Positions 16,460-26,858 are shown, numbered from the stretch's first letter. The stretch: DNA of 64,000 nucleotides from Roseibium aquae (GCF_008711285.1 NZ_VXDC01000007.1:62001-126000), one strand, 5' to 3'. A program made the numbers and translations. Notes: generated by a model not told the origin, from the letters alone.

Positions 16460-19186
16460 TCACGACCCGGGATCGATGTCGGTCACAGGCAGGGTGACCA
16501 CCGCGACACCAGGGTCGTCAGCCGAGGTCTTGACGGAAAATCCGAGCGCTTGACACATGCCCAGCATGGACGTGTTTTCCTTCAAGACCTCCCCCTTGAT
16601 GGTTTGAATGCCGTCGGCTTTTGCGTAGCGGATGATCAGCTTCATCAAGGTCCAGCCGAGGCCATGCCCCTTGAGGTCGGACCGCACCATGACCGCATAC
16701 TCGCCGGTCCGGTGATCGGGATCGGCATGCAGGCGCACGACACCCAGAAGGTTGCCTGTTTCCGGCTCCAGGGCCGCAAATGCCATCGCCCTGGCGTAGT
16801 CGAGTTGCGTCAGGCGGGCCAGGAACCGGTGGCTGAAGTCCCGCACCGGCGCAAAGAACCGCAGCCGCAGGTCCTCCGGTGTGATGGCTTCGAAAAACGT
16901 TCGGAAGAGGTCCTCGTCTTCCGGCTTCACGGGGCGCACGAATATGGCTTCGCCGGTTTTGAGCGTGAGGGTCTGTTCCCATTCCTTCGGATAGGGCGCG
17001 ATGGCCAGACGTGATTTGCCACGCCTGCCGGGATGGCGTTCGGGTTGTCCAAGGCTCATGCGCGCATCGAGGCCCACCAACCCCTCCTTGCGCACCACGA
17101 TCGGGTTGATGTCGAGCTCGAGGATTTCGGGAATGTCGATCGTGATCTGGGACAGCTTGACCAGGGTATGGGCAACCGCCTCGCGGTCGAGCCGGGGCCG
17201 GGAAGCCCCGCCTTCAAGCAGGGTAACGACCCGCGTGCGGCCAATGAGCGCCTGAGCCAGGTTCAGGTCCAGCGGCGGCAATTCCATGGAAATGTCGCGG
17301 CTGTCCTCCACCGCCGTGCCGCCATGGCCGAACACGAGAACGGGTCCGAACACCGGCGTGTCGGCAAGCCCCATATAAAGTTCCAGCCCGTGCCGGTCCT
17401 CCAGCATCGGGTGAACGCTGACACCGGAAATCCGGGCGTCCGGAAAGGCCGCCTTTGTCTTGCTTATCAGATCCCGGGCCGCTTCGGTGACCGCCCGGGG
17501 GCTTTCAAGGCCAAGCCGGACGCCGTCGATCCGGGATTTGAACGGCAAATCCGGGGAAATCACCTTGGCAACGCAGTGCCGGGCCGTCTTGAAAAACGTT
17601 TCGGAAAGCGCTCCGGCCTCATCAGGCGTTCCGGCAAGCCGTGTCCCGATCATCGGGATCTGATAGGCCGCCAGGATGGCGCAGACCTCCTCGGGTGACA
17701 GCCAGCTTTCCCCACGGGCCATCGCGCTGTCGACGATCGCGCGCGCGCCGGCGGTGTCGGGCAGGAAATCCTCGGGAAGGCTGGGCGGAGCCGCCATCAG
17801 GAAGTCCCGCGATGTCGCGTCCCGGGTCAGATAGGTGATGGCGCGCACTGCCTCCGCCGGGCTTGTGTAACAGGGAACGCTGGCCTCATCGAGCGCTGCC
17901 CGGTCTTCGGCATTGCCCCCGACCAGACCGGCGACGATGGCTTTCTTCCGTCCTGTCCGCCGGCGGTCCGCTTTCGCGGTCTCGGCGATTGTTGCCCCAA
18001 TTGACTTCAGCGAAGTGAAGGCCGTTCCCGCATGCAGCGCCAGCACACCGTCGATGGCGGGGTCCCGCAAAATCGTCTTCAAAACCTCATTGAGCGCAAC
18101 ATTCGACAGGTCCTCATTCACCACAACGGGCTCGGGGTGATCCGCGCCGGAGGCATTGCCCGTCCGGCAAAAGGGTGAAATTTCGCCAAGGGTCTCATCC
18201 GAAAGCCGGCCGAGCGTCCCGCCGGCATCCTGGAGCCGGTCGGCCGCCAGGCTTGCAAGGCTGCGGCCGTTGGAAACGATGCAGAACGTCTCGCATTTGG
18301 GAATGCGGATCCGGGACAGGGTTTCGACCGCCTCGAACATTTCGTCCAGATCGTTGACCCGCATGAGGCCGGTACGGCGGAACACGGCCTCGTACACCAG
18401 GTCCGGTGTCGCAAGACGTCCGGCGTGACTTCGCCCGGTTCCCACAAGATCCCTGCTCCGCCCCGACCGGATCACGATAACCGGCTTGCTTCGCGCGGCC
18501 GCCCGCGCGGCGGACAGGAATTTTTGCGGCGCTGAGATGCCTTCGATATGCAAAAGGATCGAACGGGTGTGGAAGTCCTGCGCGAAGTAGTCGATCAGAT
18601 CGCCGATATCTACGTCCATGCGCGCGCCAAGCGAGACCACGGCGGAAAATCCGGTCCGGTTGGTTTGCGCCCAGGACAGTGTGGCGTTGAGTACGGCGCC
18701 GGACCTTGCGATCAGCGCGATATCCCCTTTGGCGGCGCCGGAGGCGCTGGCCAGAAGATCAAGGCCTAGGGACGGCACGGCCAGGCCGAGGCTGCCGGGA
18801 CCGATGAGGCGCAGCCGCGCCTTTTGCGCCGCCTCGCGGCACTGCTGCATGAGGGCCTCTGGCCAGTTCTCGAAACCGGGGGAAGGGATCAGAACGGCTT
18901 TTATCCCGCCCTGGGCCAACTGCCCGATGATCTTCGGTGCCGTTTGTGCCGGGCCGAGATAAATCGCCAGGTCCGGAACGGGCGACAGGGCGGAGACCGT
19001 TTCCCGGGTGTGAGATTGCCATTCGTCGTCATCCGTCAGGACATCGACAAGCTGTACCATGCGCCGGTCCAGCGCGGCTTTCAGCTTCGCCAGAAGATAG
19101 GCGGTGTAGCCGGGTTCATGACGTGACGGCCCGATGACCGCAACGGACTTTGGATCGAATAAACCTTCCAGGTTCTGAACGGTCAC
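16460..19186 (-). CDS. NDP-forming acyl-CoA synthetase fused to GNAT acetyltransferase
   Basis: A protein of about 908 residues joining an ADP-forming acetyl-CoA synthetase-like module to a C-terminal GNAT domain, the architecture of bacterial Pat/AcuA-like protein lysine acetyltransferases. Order: CoA_binding (1-130, 'DPKSVAVIGPS'), succinyl-CoA-ligase-like domains (about 150-460, with 'GRSHAGRLATPD' around the usual active-site His), ATP-grasp (about 470-700) and GNAT (about 730-895, 'RSDLKGHGLGWTLMKLII' being the acetyl-CoA loop). Many such fusions have an inactive synthetase that serves as a sensor; I cannot tell here. I start at the GTG at 19186 because GAGG lies six bases upstream and the protein then begins 'TVQNLEGLFDPKS'; the ATG at 19207 is an alternative with no ribosome site. 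Confidence 0.85.
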   Translation of the reverse strand: MTVQNLEGLFDPKSVAVIGPSRHEPGYTAYLLAKLKAALDRRMVQLVDVLTDDDEWQSHTRETVSALSPVPDLAIYLGPAQTAPKIIGQLAQGGIKAVLIPSPGFENWPEALMQQCREAAQKARLRLIGPGSLGLAVPSLGLDLLASASGAAKGDIALIARSGAVLNATLSWAQTNRTGFSAVVSLGARMDVDIGDLIDYFAQDFHTRSILLHIEGISAPQKFLSAARAAARSKPVIVIRSGRSRDLVGTGRSHAGRLATPDLVYEAVFRRTGLMRVNDLDEMFEAVETLSRIRIPKCETFCIVSNGRSLASLAADRLQDAGGTLGRLSDETLGEISPFCRTGNASGADHPEPVVVNEDLSNVALNEVLKTILRDPAIDGVLALHAGTAFTSLKSIGATIAETAKADRRRTGRKKAIVAGLVGGNAEDRAALDEASVPCYTSPAEAVRAITYLTRDATSRDFLMAAPPSLPEDFLPDTAGARAIVDSAMARGESWLSPEEVCAILAAYQIPMIGTRLAGTPDEAGALSETFFKTARHCVAKVISPDLPFKSRIDGVRLGLESPRAVTEAARDLISKTKAAFPDARISGVSVHPMLEDRHGLELYMGLADTPVFGPVLVFGHGGTAVEDSRDISMELPPLDLNLAQALIGRTRVVTLLEGGASRPRLDREAVAHTLVKLSQITIDIPEILELDINPIVVRKEGLVGLDARMSLGQPERHPGRRGKSRLAIAPYPKEWEQTLTLKTGEAIFVRPVKPEDEDLFRTFFEAITPEDLRLRFFAPVRDFSHRFLARLTQLDYARAMAFAALEPETGNLLGVVRLHADPDHRTGEYAVMVRSDLKGHGLGWTLMKLIIRYAKADGIQTIKGEVLKENTSMLGMCQALGFSVKTSADDPGVAVVTLPVTDIDPGS

Positions 19187-19455
19187 ACCAAGCCTCACTA
19201 CAATCATTCAAGATACCCGGACAGGAACGCTCTCCGGAAACGCCCCCGGATGAGGACGGCACGCCCATAAGAAACAAAAAGCGTAACCGGGGTATGAACC
19301 CGTGTCCGCGCACCTTGACGATTGCCGCGCCTGGTCCGGGCCCGTTGGGAAACAGAACGGAGCGCAAAGTCACTTGCACGGATAAGCGGCGGACGATTGG
19401 CCAAAGCCGGTGTCTCGCCTGCCGCTGATCGCGTCTTGAGTGGCCGAGCATCTTT

Positions 19456-19477
19456 GGGCGTTTCCAACGAAACGCCC
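19456..19477 (-). terminator. Stem-loop after universal stress protein gene (weak terminator candidate)
   Basis: Perfect 9-bp inverted repeat GGGCGTTTC (19456-19464) and GAAACGCCC (19469-19477) with a 4-base loop, just beyond the usp stop. There is no T tract on the minus strand, so termination is uncertain. Confidence 0.4.
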
Positions 19478-19483
19478 GATGAT

Positions 19484-20314
19484 TCAGTGGGTCATGAACA
19501 CCGGCACGGTCATCGAGCTAAGGATTTCCCGCGTCGCTCCGCCAAACAGGAATTCCCGCATCCGGCTGTGGCCATAGCCCCCCATCACGATCAGGTCGTT
19601 GCCGTGGTCGGAAACATAGTTGAGAACCGTATCGGCGATCCCGGTCTGCGGATTGGTGATCACGTCGACCGTGACATCCATGTTGTGCCGCGCAAGATAG
19701 GTCGCGATGTCGGAGCCCAACTGCTGATCGGCGCGATTGCGCTTCTGGATCGCCAGAACGGTGATCTTGTCGGCATGTTCGAGGATCGGCAGTGCCGCAT
19801 GGATCGCCCGGGCGGCGGTGGAGCTGCCGTCCCAGCCGATCAGCACGTTTTTCGGTTTGAAATGCTTGGTCCCGATATACGGCACCAGCAGGACCGGGCT
19901 TCCGCTTTCGAACAGAACGGTTTCGATCAGCAGTTCGCGCATGGGCTCCGGTGCATCCGGATTGGCTTGTCCGATCACGACTAGGTCGGTCACTCGGCAA
20001 TGGTCCAGAACGCTCTCCAGCGGTCCGCCGGTAAGCACTTCGGCGGTGCGGCTCTCGGACTTGACGGCGGCCATGCGCGCCATTTCGTCAAATTCCTTCT
20101 TTGCCTGGTTCGCCGCGCTGACAGACTGTTCATGGGCCGCCTGCAGGTAATCGACCGGCATCGGTGCGGCGGCAAATGCGGGCACGACAGGTTCGAACGC
20201 GATCGCCAATCCCGTCACGTGGGCATCGTATTGACGAGCCAGTTCAAGCGCGTATTTCGGTGCGGGCTGGGACCCGGCGAGATCGACAATCGTTAAAATA
20301 TCCTTGATAGGCAT
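19484..20314 (-). CDS. Universal stress protein family protein
   Basis: A 276-residue cytoplasmic protein made of two UspA-like halves. The C-terminal half keeps the ATP-binding pattern: 'VLIGWDGSSTAARAI' and 'IVMGGYGHSRMREFLFGGATREI' (G-2x-G-9x-G-T). The N-terminal half, 'ILTIVDLAGSQPAPKYALELA' to 'DLVVIGQANPD', is more diverged and may have lost nucleotide binding. I chose the ATG at 20314, where GGAGGAAGG lies upstream; the frame extends to 20353. Single gene; the neighbours are unrelated. Role in stress is inferred from the family only. Confidence 0.88.
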   Translation of the reverse strand: MPIKDILTIVDLAGSQPAPKYALELARQYDAHVTGLAIAFEPVVPAFAAAPMPVDYLQAAHEQSVSAANQAKKEFDEMARMAAVKSESRTAEVLTGGPLESVLDHCRVTDLVVIGQANPDAPEPMRELLIETVLFESGSPVLLVPYIGTKHFKPKNVLIGWDGSSTAARAIHAALPILEHADKITVLAIQKRNRADQQLGSDIATYLARHNMDVTVDVITNPQTGIADTVLNYVSDHGNDLIVMGGYGHSRMREFLFGGATREILSSMTVPVFMTH

Positions 20315-20467
20315 GCGCCTTCCTCCGCTTGGGCTGGCCTTTCGGGCCAGCACTCTTCCCTAGGAAACGTCCGCACGATAAGGGCCGCTCCCGGCCTTTG
20401 CCTTGATGGCAATCAATTTCCGGGTCCGAACGCCGCGCGTCAGACCGGAAGGGGAATCGGAAAGGAC

Positions 20468-21622
20468 CTATACGGTCCTCATCACCTCGCGGGCGATGAT
20501 CAGGCGCTGGATCTCCGAGGTTCCCTCATAAATCGTGGTGATCCGGGCGTCGCGGGCGTACCGTTCCAGCGGATAATCCTGGCAATAGCCGGCACCGCCA
20601 TGGAGCTGAAGCGCCGTATAGGTTGCGCGCTGGGCCGCTTCCGATGCGAAAAGCTTGGCCATCGACGCCTCCTTGGCGAATGGCTTGCCCTGGTCCTTCA
20701 GGGCTGCCGCCTGCAAAATCAGCAGACGCGCCGCTTCCAGATCGGTTTCCCGGTCGGCGATCATCCATTGAATGCCCTGCATGTCGGCCAGGGCCTTGCC
20801 AAACTGCTGGCGCTCCTTCACGAAAGCCTTTGCGGTGTCCATGGCCTTGCGGGCAATACCAAGGGCCAGGGATGCGACCCCGATCCGTCCGCCGGCGAGT
20901 TCGGCGACCGCGACCCGGAAGCCGTCGTTCTCCGCGCCCATCATGGCGGTTGCCGGTACCCGGCAGTCCTGGAACAGCACCTCGTTGGTGGCCGATCCCG
21001 TCTGCCCCATCTTCTTTTCCGCCTTGCCAATCACAAGACCAGGCGTGCCGGCTTCCACGAGAAAGCAGGATATACCTTTTCCCTGGGGGGCGTCCGGATC
21101 GGTCACGGCCCAGACCACGAAAATGCCGGCATATTCCGCCGAGGAGATATAGAGCTTGGAGCCATTGATGACGTAGTGGTTGCCATCCTTGACCGCACGG
21201 GTGCGCATCGCCGATGGATCGGACCCGGCACTGGATTCGGTGAGGCAGAAGGCGCCGGCCGGATAGGTCCCGTCTGTCAGGCGGGGGATATAGGCGGTCT
21301 TTTGCTCCTGGGAGCCGACCGCCTGGATCACTTCCGCGACCATGTTGGAGACGGAGACCGTGACGGTGGTCGAGGCGCATCCTTGAGCCAGGGCTTCGAT
21401 CGCAAGGGCAAAGCTCAAGGTGCCTGCTTCGGTTCCGCCGTACTCTCCGGAAACGTTCAGCCCCATGAAGCCGTTTTCCGCCAATGTCTTCAGATTGCCG
21501 AGCAGAATATCGCGCCCCTCTCCGCGATCCAGCGCTTCGGCATTCGGCTCCAGAAGATCCGCCGACAGCCGTCGCGCGGTCTCTTGAATCATCAGATGCT
21601 CTTCCGTCGCAAAGAAATCCAT
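20468..21622 (-). CDS. Acyl-CoA dehydrogenase
   Basis: A 384-residue FAD flavoenzyme for alpha,beta-dehydrogenation of acyl-CoA. All parts of the family are present: N-terminal helical domain, beta domain with 'AFCLTESSAGSDPSAMRTRAV', and C-terminal domain ending 'LERYARDARITTIYEGTSEIQ', whose Glu in YEGT (about residue 366) is the catalytic base in the short/branched-chain and butyryl-CoA dehydrogenase group. I chose the ATG at 21622 for its length and its 'MDFFATEEHLMIQ' start; the frame opens at 21676. No beta-oxidation partner is adjacent, so chain-length preference is unresolved. Confidence 0.92.
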   Translation of the reverse strand: MDFFATEEHLMIQETARRLSADLLEPNAEALDRGEGRDILLGNLKTLAENGFMGLNVSGEYGGTEAGTLSFALAIEALAQGCASTTVTVSVSNMVAEVIQAVGSQEQKTAYIPRLTDGTYPAGAFCLTESSAGSDPSAMRTRAVKDGNHYVINGSKLYISSAEYAGIFVVWAVTDPDAPQGKGISCFLVEAGTPGLVIGKAEKKMGQTGSATNEVLFQDCRVPATAMMGAENDGFRVAVAELAGGRIGVASLALGIARKAMDTAKAFVKERQQFGKALADMQGIQWMIADRETDLEAARLLILQAAALKDQGKPFAKEASMAKLFASEAAQRATYTALQLHGGAGYCQDYPLERYARDARITTIYEGTSEIQRLIIAREVMRTV

Positions 21623-21736
21623 GGCGGTTCCAAGCTCACTCCCAGATTGAATTGCGCGCAAGGTAGCGCCGCACAATCATCCTGTCCATTGCGGCAAGAT
21701 CCCATCAAGTGGGGAGGCCGCGTTGCGGCTGCCCGG

Positions 21737-23305
21737 CTAAAACAGACTTCCCTGACCCGCGCTGGCCGGCTTTGACGGCTCGGCCTGTTTCGGCTTTGGT
21801 TTTGCCTTTTTCAGCTGCGGACCGCCGGATGTGGCCACCGCGTCGACCGTGCCGTCAGCCAATTCGATCGCAAGCGTAGCGCCTTGTGCGACCGACGTTG
21901 CGGACCGGACCGGCTGGCCCGTCCCGTCCCGGAGGACCGCGTAGCCGCGCGCGAGGACGTCCTTGTAGGAAAGGGAGGTCAGAAGCTTGTCCAGGCCGTC
22001 AAGCTGCGCGCGCTGCTGGGCGATCCGGGTCTGGAAGGCCCGGTCCAGCCGGCCGGTCAAGGCGTCCAGGCGCTCGGTCCCCAGGGCGGCCATTTGCAAC
22101 AGACGATCCGGTGTCAGCCGGCTGGCAATGCCCGCGAATGCCTGACGCTTGTGCTGGATGGCGACCGTGAGCGCCCGCGTCTGGCGCGCCTCCATATCAT
22201 CGAGTTTCCGCCGTGCCTCCGCCGTGCCACGGGTCAGAAGATAGGGCGACAGGCGCGACGAAACCCCGTCGAACGAACTGCGATGGTGGCGGGTGTTGAC
22301 GATGAGACCGCGCTCCAGGCTTGCGGCGGCTGTATCGAAGCGTTGGCGCGGCAGGGCCAGCAAATCGCGCGGGGCAGGCAGGGCGGCGCCCGCGGCGCGC
22401 AGTTCCGTCCGGCGGTTCGACAGCAGGCGGCTCAGACCAGAGAAAAGCCTGCGGGACAGATCGTCGATGTTCGCCATCAGGTCGGCCTTGACCGGAACCG
22501 CGATTTCCGCCGCCCCGGTGGGGGTCGGCGCGCGCAGATCGGCGGCCAGATCAATCAGGGTCCAATCGGTTTCGTGTCCGACCGCCGAGATCAGAGGGAT
22601 CTCGCTTTCCGCGGCCGCGCGGACGACACCTTCTTCGTTGAACCCCCAAAGGTCCTCGATACTCCCGCCGCCACGCGCGACGATAACAAGATCCGGCCTC
22701 GGGATCGCTCCGTCAGGCGTCAGGCTATTGAAACCGCGAATGCCGTTCGCCACTTCCGCGCCGCATGTTTCGCCCTGGACCCGGACCGGCCAGACCAGGA
22801 CATGCAACGGGAAGCGGTCGCTAATCCGGTGCAGGATGTCCCGGATCACCGCTCCGGACGGCGAGGTGACGACGCCGATCACGCGCGGCATGACCGGCAA
22901 TGGTTTCTTTCGCTCCTCGGCGAACAAGCCTTCGGCTGCCAGCTTCTTCTTGCGTTCCTCCAGCAGGGCCATCAGGGCGCCGGCCCCCGCCGGTTCCAGC
23001 GCGTCGATCACCATCTGATATTTGGACTGGCCCGGGAACGTTGTGATCTTGCCGGTCGCGATGACCTCCAGGCCCTGTTCCGGCTGGATCCGCAGCTTTG
23101 AGGCGGCACCCCGCCAGATCACCGCGGACAGGACCGACCGGTCGTCCTTGAGGTCGAGGTAGACATGACCGGAACCAGGCCTCGAAATCCGGCCCAGTTC
23201 ACCCCGCACACGGACATATCCGAACGCATCTTCCATCGTGCGTTTGATCGAGAACGAGATTTCCGAAACGGAGAATTCGGCGATATTGGACGGTGTGTCG
23301 GACAC
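21737..23305 (-). CDS. xseA: Exodeoxyribonuclease VII large subunit
   Basis: Large subunit of exonuclease VII, which degrades single-stranded DNA from both ends with XseB. It is 522 residues from the GTG at 23305, chosen because AAGGGA lies upstream and the protein starts '[21 protein letters not shown]'. An OB-fold (about residues 12-110, '[21 protein letters not shown]') is followed by the catalytic Exonuc_VII_L domain ('[20 protein letters not shown]', '[19 protein letters not shown]') and long coiled coils. The Lys/Pro-rich tail '[15 protein letters not shown]' is a lineage-specific extension. XseB is not in the window. It is divergent from rsmE. Confidence 0.95.
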   Translation of the reverse strand: MSDTPSNIAEFSVSEISFSIKRTMEDAFGYVRVRGELGRISRPGSGHVYLDLKDDRSVLSAVIWRGAASKLRIQPEQGLEVIATGKITTFPGQSKYQMVIDALEPAGAGALMALLEERKKKLAAEGLFAEERKKPLPVMPRVIGVVTSPSGAVIRDILHRISDRFPLHVLVWPVRVQGETCGAEVANGIRGFNSLTPDGAIPRPDLVIVARGGGSIEDLWGFNEEGVVRAAAESEIPLISAVGHETDWTLIDLAADLRAPTPTGAAEIAVPVKADLMANIDDLSRRLFSGLSRLLSNRRTELRAAGAALPAPRDLLALPRQRFDTAAASLERGLIVNTRHHRSSFDGVSSRLSPYLLTRGTAEARRKLDDMEARQTRALTVAIQHKRQAFAGIASRLTPDRLLQMAALGTERLDALTGRLDRAFQTRIAQQRAQLDGLDKLLTSLSYKDVLARGYAVLRDGTGQPVRSATSVAQGATLAIELADGTVDAVATSGGPQLKKAKPKPKQAEPSKPASAGQGSLF

Positions 23306-23453
23306 GGCGTGATTCCCTTTGTGACGTGGAAAGGTGACCGGACCGGGGAGCCGGGTCAAGACACGGGCCGCAGAGCGGTTCGTCCACCAAAACATGGCGC
23401 GCGGACAACCCATTGCCATTGAATTGCCTCATCAAACCCGCCTAACTTCCCGC

Positions 23454-24212
23454 ATGCCCCACTACGATTTCAAAATGCAGCGTCTTCATCTCCGCCACAT
23501 CCTCGCCGATGGTGCCCGCATCGATGCGGATCGGGGACAGGCGAACTATCTGCTCAATGTTCTCAGGTTGAAGGACGGCGATCAGGTTCTGGTCTTTAAC
23601 GGCAGTGACGGGGAGTGGCTCGCCCATATCCGGGCAACCGGCCGAAAGGCCTGCACACTTGATCTGGTGCGGCAAACCCGCCCGCAAACGCAGGCCAACG
23701 ACCTGCTCTACATGTTTGCGCCGCTCAAGCACGCCCGGCTCGACTACATGGTGCAAAAGGCCGTGGAGATGGGGGTCGGTAGCTTGCAGCCGGTGATCAC
23801 GCAGCACACCCAGTCCAGCCGGGTCAACCTGGAGCGCATGGAAGCCAATGCCATCGAGGCAGCCGAGCAATGCGGTGTTCTTGCCGTGCCAAAGGTCGTT
23901 GAAACAGCGCCTTTGAAATCCGTTCTCGAAGCCTGGCCCCGCGAACACGCGGGCCGCCATCTTCTCTTTTGCGATGAAGGCGCGGAGACCAGCAATCCGC
24001 TGGCGCCGCTGGCCGACCTGGCAGAGGGCCCCAGGCAACCACTGGCACTGCTGATCGGCCCCGAAGGCGGATTTTCAGAAGAAGAGCGGGATCTGTTGAA
24101 CGCCTGCGATTTCGTGACACCGATCCCGCTCGGGCCGAGGATCTTGCGTGCCGACACCGCCGCCGTCGCCGCTTTGGCCGTGATCCAGGCTACGCTCGGC
24201 GATTGGGTTTAG
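23454..24212 (+). CDS. rsmE: 16S rRNA (uracil(1498)-N(3))-methyltransferase
   Basis: RsmE methylates N3 of U1498 in 16S rRNA. The 252-residue protein has the N-terminal PUA-like domain (about 1-75) and the C-terminal SPOUT domain with its trefoil-knot motifs '[19 protein letters not shown]' and '[19 protein letters not shown]'. I start at the ATG at 23454, giving '[17 protein letters not shown]', typical for alphaproteobacteria; another ATG lies at 23475. The frame extends upstream into the xseA promoter region. It and gshA downstream are separated by 311 bp and are probably separate units. Confidence 0.93.
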   Translation: MPHYDFKMQRLHLRHILADGARIDADRGQANYLLNVLRLKDGDQVLVFNGSDGEWLAHIRATGRKACTLDLVRQTRPQTQANDLLYMFAPLKHARLDYMVQKAVEMGVGSLQPVITQHTQSSRVNLERMEANAIEAAEQCGVLAVPKVVETAPLKSVLEAWPREHAGRHLLFCDEGAETSNPLAPLADLAEGPRQPLALLIGPEGGFSEEERDLLNACDFVTPIPLGPRILRADTAAVAALAVIQATLGDWV

Positions 24213-24523
24213 GCCTCGCCATCACGCCCGCTCAGTTGGTCAGGCGGCGCCCCGCGGGCCGTTGGCCTGACGCCTCCGGACAGCCGAAACGGGCCATCGG
24301 CCGCAAGAGGATGCGTCCCGATGCCGTTTCGCGGTGTGTTCGACTGGTGCGATGCGGCACCGGTTTGGACAGGCGAATTTTCAGGCTGGTAATTCGGACT
24401 GTACAGTCCTAAATGGCGGTGCGGCATGACCGAACGTGAAGCCGCTTTGCAAGACGACAGCGTTGTGCGGCCCGGACAGGCTTTGTAGGGTGCGCGCCGT
24501 TTTAGAAATCAAGGACGCTTCAC
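24213..24523. other. Intergenic region with a perfect 14-bp palindrome upstream of gshA
   Basis: No credible gene in 311 bp. The main feature is GGACTGTACAGTCC at 24396-24409, a perfect palindrome of the kind bound by TetR-family repressors. It is followed by a 20-codon frame (24426-24488, starting MTEREAALQ) that might be a vestige of a regulator or chance. The palindrome lies about 115 bp upstream of the gshA start and could be an operator for it; no TetR gene is in the window. Confidence 0.6.
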
Positions 24524-25897
24524 ATGGCCCGTGATACGGTCGACTCCACGCCGATTGAAGATATCTCCACGCTTGCCGAAACCCTCAATGCCGGATGCAA
24601 GCCGGCGGAGGACTTCCGGATCGGGACGGAGCACGAAAAGTTTGGTTTCCGGACCCGCGACCTCACCCCGATCGGTTACGAAGGACCGGATGGGGTTGAA
24701 GCTGTCTTGAACGGAATGGAAGCCATTCTCGGATGGGAGCGGATCGAGGATCAGGGCAAGATCATCGGCCTTGCCGATCCCGCCGGAGGCGGCGCGATTT
24801 CCATCGAACCGGGCGGGCAATTCGAGTTGTCCGGCGCGCCGCTGGACAATCTCCATCAGACCTGCCGCGAAGCGAACCAGCATTTGGCCCATGTGCAGCA
24901 GGTTTGCAAGCCGATGGGTGTGGGGTTCCTGGGGATCGGGATGGCCCCGACCTGGTCGCGCGCCGAGATGCCTGTCATGCCGAAGTCCCGGTACGGCATC
25001 ATGACCCGCTACATGCCCAAGGTTGGCAGCCTGGGACTGGACATGATGTACCGGACCTCGACCATCCAGGTGAATCTCGACTTTACGTCCGAAGCCGACA
25101 TGGTGACGAAAATGCGGGTCGGGCTTGCCTTGCAGCCCATCGCGACGGCGATTTTCGCCAATTCGCCGTTCACCGAGGGCAAACCCAACGGCTTCAAGTC
25201 ATTCCGGGCCCAGATCTGGACCGACACGGACAAGGACCGGACCGGCGACATGCCGTTCGCGTTCGATGACAGCTTCGGGTTCGAGCGCTATGTGGAGTGG
25301 GCGGTCGACGTGCCCATGTATTTCGTCAAGCGCGGCGACGTTTATCATGATGTCACCGGCACCACGTTCCGGGCGTTCATGAATGGTGCGCTGGATGGCC
25401 AAATTCCGGATGCGCGGCCGACCATTGGCGATTGGAACAATCACCTGTCGACATTGTTCCCGGATGTCCGTTTGAAGAAATACATCGAGATGCGCGGTGC
25501 CGATGGCGGGCCGTGGCGGCGTATCTGTGCATTGCCGGCCTTCTGGGTTGGGCTCCTTTATGACGATGGCATTCTGGATCAGGCATGGCAGCTTGTTCGG
25601 GATTGGACCCAGGAGGAGCGGGCCTTGCTGCGGGCGGGCGTTCCGGAAACGGCCTTGGAGACCCCATTCCGGTCCGGCCGCGTTCTGGATGTCGCCAAGG
25701 AGGCATTGAGCCTGGCCCAAGAGGGGCTGAAGCGGCGCAACCGGCTGAGCGATGGCGATCTCGACGAGCGTGTGCACCTGGCGCCCATCGAAGAGGGACT
25801 GGCAGCGGGCATGTGTCCGGCGGATGTCCTGCTGCAGCGCTACCATGGCGCTTGGAACGGTGACCTGACCAAGGTCTTCCAGGATTATGCCTATTGA
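24524..25897 (+). CDS. gshA: Glutamate-cysteine ligase, plant/alphaproteobacterial type
   Basis: First enzyme of glutathione synthesis, joining glutamate and cysteine with ATP. The 457-residue length and the sequence match the GCS2-type enzyme shared by plants and alphaproteobacteria, not E. coli GshA. Diagnostic stretches are 'FRIGTEHEKFGFR' near residue 32, 'SIEPGGQFELSGAPL', 'MPKSRYGIMTRYMP' and 'FMNGALDGQIPDARPTIGDW'. The ATG at 24524 follows AAGGACGCTTCAC. No gshB is adjacent. A palindromic operator candidate lies upstream at 24396-24409. Confidence 0.94.
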   Translation: MARDTVDSTPIEDISTLAETLNAGCKPAEDFRIGTEHEKFGFRTRDLTPIGYEGPDGVEAVLNGMEAILGWERIEDQGKIIGLADPAGGGAISIEPGGQFELSGAPLDNLHQTCREANQHLAHVQQVCKPMGVGFLGIGMAPTWSRAEMPVMPKSRYGIMTRYMPKVGSLGLDMMYRTSTIQVNLDFTSEADMVTKMRVGLALQPIATAIFANSPFTEGKPNGFKSFRAQIWTDTDKDRTGDMPFAFDDSFGFERYVEWAVDVPMYFVKRGDVYHDVTGTTFRAFMNGALDGQIPDARPTIGDWNNHLSTLFPDVRLKKYIEMRGADGGPWRRICALPAFWVGLLYDDGILDQAWQLVRDWTQEERALLRAGVPETALETPFRSGRVLDVAKEALSLAQEGLKRRNRLSDGDLDERVHLAPIEEGLAAGMCPADVLLQRYHGAWNGDLTKVFQDYAY

Positions 25898-25994
25898 GGG
25901 CAAATGCTTACGCTTATTTGCGATTTGACCTGCCGCCTCCGACGGTTGATCATGGGCCATGCCAGATCAACCCTACCAGTGAACGGGGCGGTAC

Positions 25995-26828
25995 ATGTCC
26001 GATCAAACAGGAAGCGGTCTTCCATTCGATTTTTCGGCAATCGTAGAAGACATGCATCGCCGCTACGGCTGGCAGGGGGAAGACCTGTCCGCGGCGATGA
26101 TGCAGCTGCTTCCGGCGGCGGTCGCCGGTTTCCAGCATTTCGGGAACGCCGGCGCGTTCGGGACTGGCCCGCAGCCTGGTAGCGGGATCGGCGGCCTTGG
26201 CAATCCCTTTTTTCCGCCGGTTTCGGGAGCGAACCCGTTTGCCTGGCCACAGGACCCGTTGCGGAGCTTCTACGGACCCGAACCGGTGCGCACCATGGTG
26301 GTCGACCATATCGCCAGGGCCACCGGGCTTCAGCGTGAGGCGATCGGGACCATGATGCCTGTCGCCGCCACTCTTGCGGCGGGGACCATGATGCGGCCCT
26401 ACCTGAACGAGTCCGGACAAGGGCTACTGGATGCATTCCTGCGCGGCTTTGTGCGCGGGCGGCCCAAGCCCCGGCCGACACCGGCCGACTACATCCAGGA
26501 ATATCAACAGGCCGTTGGCGCCTTCTGGTCGGCATTCTTCAAGCCTTCGCAGACCGATGCCGGCAAACAAACGGAGTCTTACGGCCACGGCGGAACCGAC
26601 ACCGCGAACCTTGACCCGGCCGGGCTCGACCCGGCGGGTGGGGCTTCAGTGGAGGATGTTTCCAACCAGCCGGAAACGGCCCCGCAGGCACAGGTGCCGA
26701 CGGAGTTCGAACAGTTTTTCAACGACTGGATGACGACGAACAGGGATTTGCAAACAGCCCAGTTCAAAGCGTTCGACGGATTGTTTGAAAGCGCCGCGCG
26801 GAAGCTGGATGGCTCCGAGGAAACGTGA
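25995..26828 (+). CDS. Uncharacterised protein with DUF937-like segment
   Basis: A 277-residue soluble protein. The middle part, 'MVVDHIARATGLQREAIGTMMPVAATLAAGTMMR' (about residues 100-135), resembles DUF937, a short helical repeat domain; I am moderately sure. The N-terminus is Phe/Gly/Pro-rich around 'FGTGPQPGSGIGGLGNPFFPP'. The C-terminal 60 residues, 'FEQFFNDWMTTNRDLQTAQFKAFDGLFESAARKLDG', are an amphipathic helix somewhat like phasins or PHA-granule proteins. No neighbour gives context. Function unknown. Confidence 0.6.
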   Translation: MSDQTGSGLPFDFSAIVEDMHRRYGWQGEDLSAAMMQLLPAAVAGFQHFGNAGAFGTGPQPGSGIGGLGNPFFPPVSGANPFAWPQDPLRSFYGPEPVRTMVVDHIARATGLQREAIGTMMPVAATLAAGTMMRPYLNESGQGLLDAFLRGFVRGRPKPRPTPADYIQEYQQAVGAFWSAFFKPSQTDAGKQTESYGHGGTDTANLDPAGLDPAGGASVEDVSNQPETAPQAQVPTEFEQFFNDWMTTNRDLQTAQFKAFDGLFESAARKLDGSEET

Positions 26829-26831
26829 GCG

Positions 26832-26858
26832 AAAAAAAAGCCCGTCTGTGAGACGGGC
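26832..26858 (-). terminator. Rho-independent terminator of the DUF1127 gene
   Basis: Perfect stem GCCCGTCT (26840-26847) and AGACGGGC (26851-26858), 3-base loop, with eight A at 26832-26839 that become a T tract on the minus strand. Confidence 0.85.
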
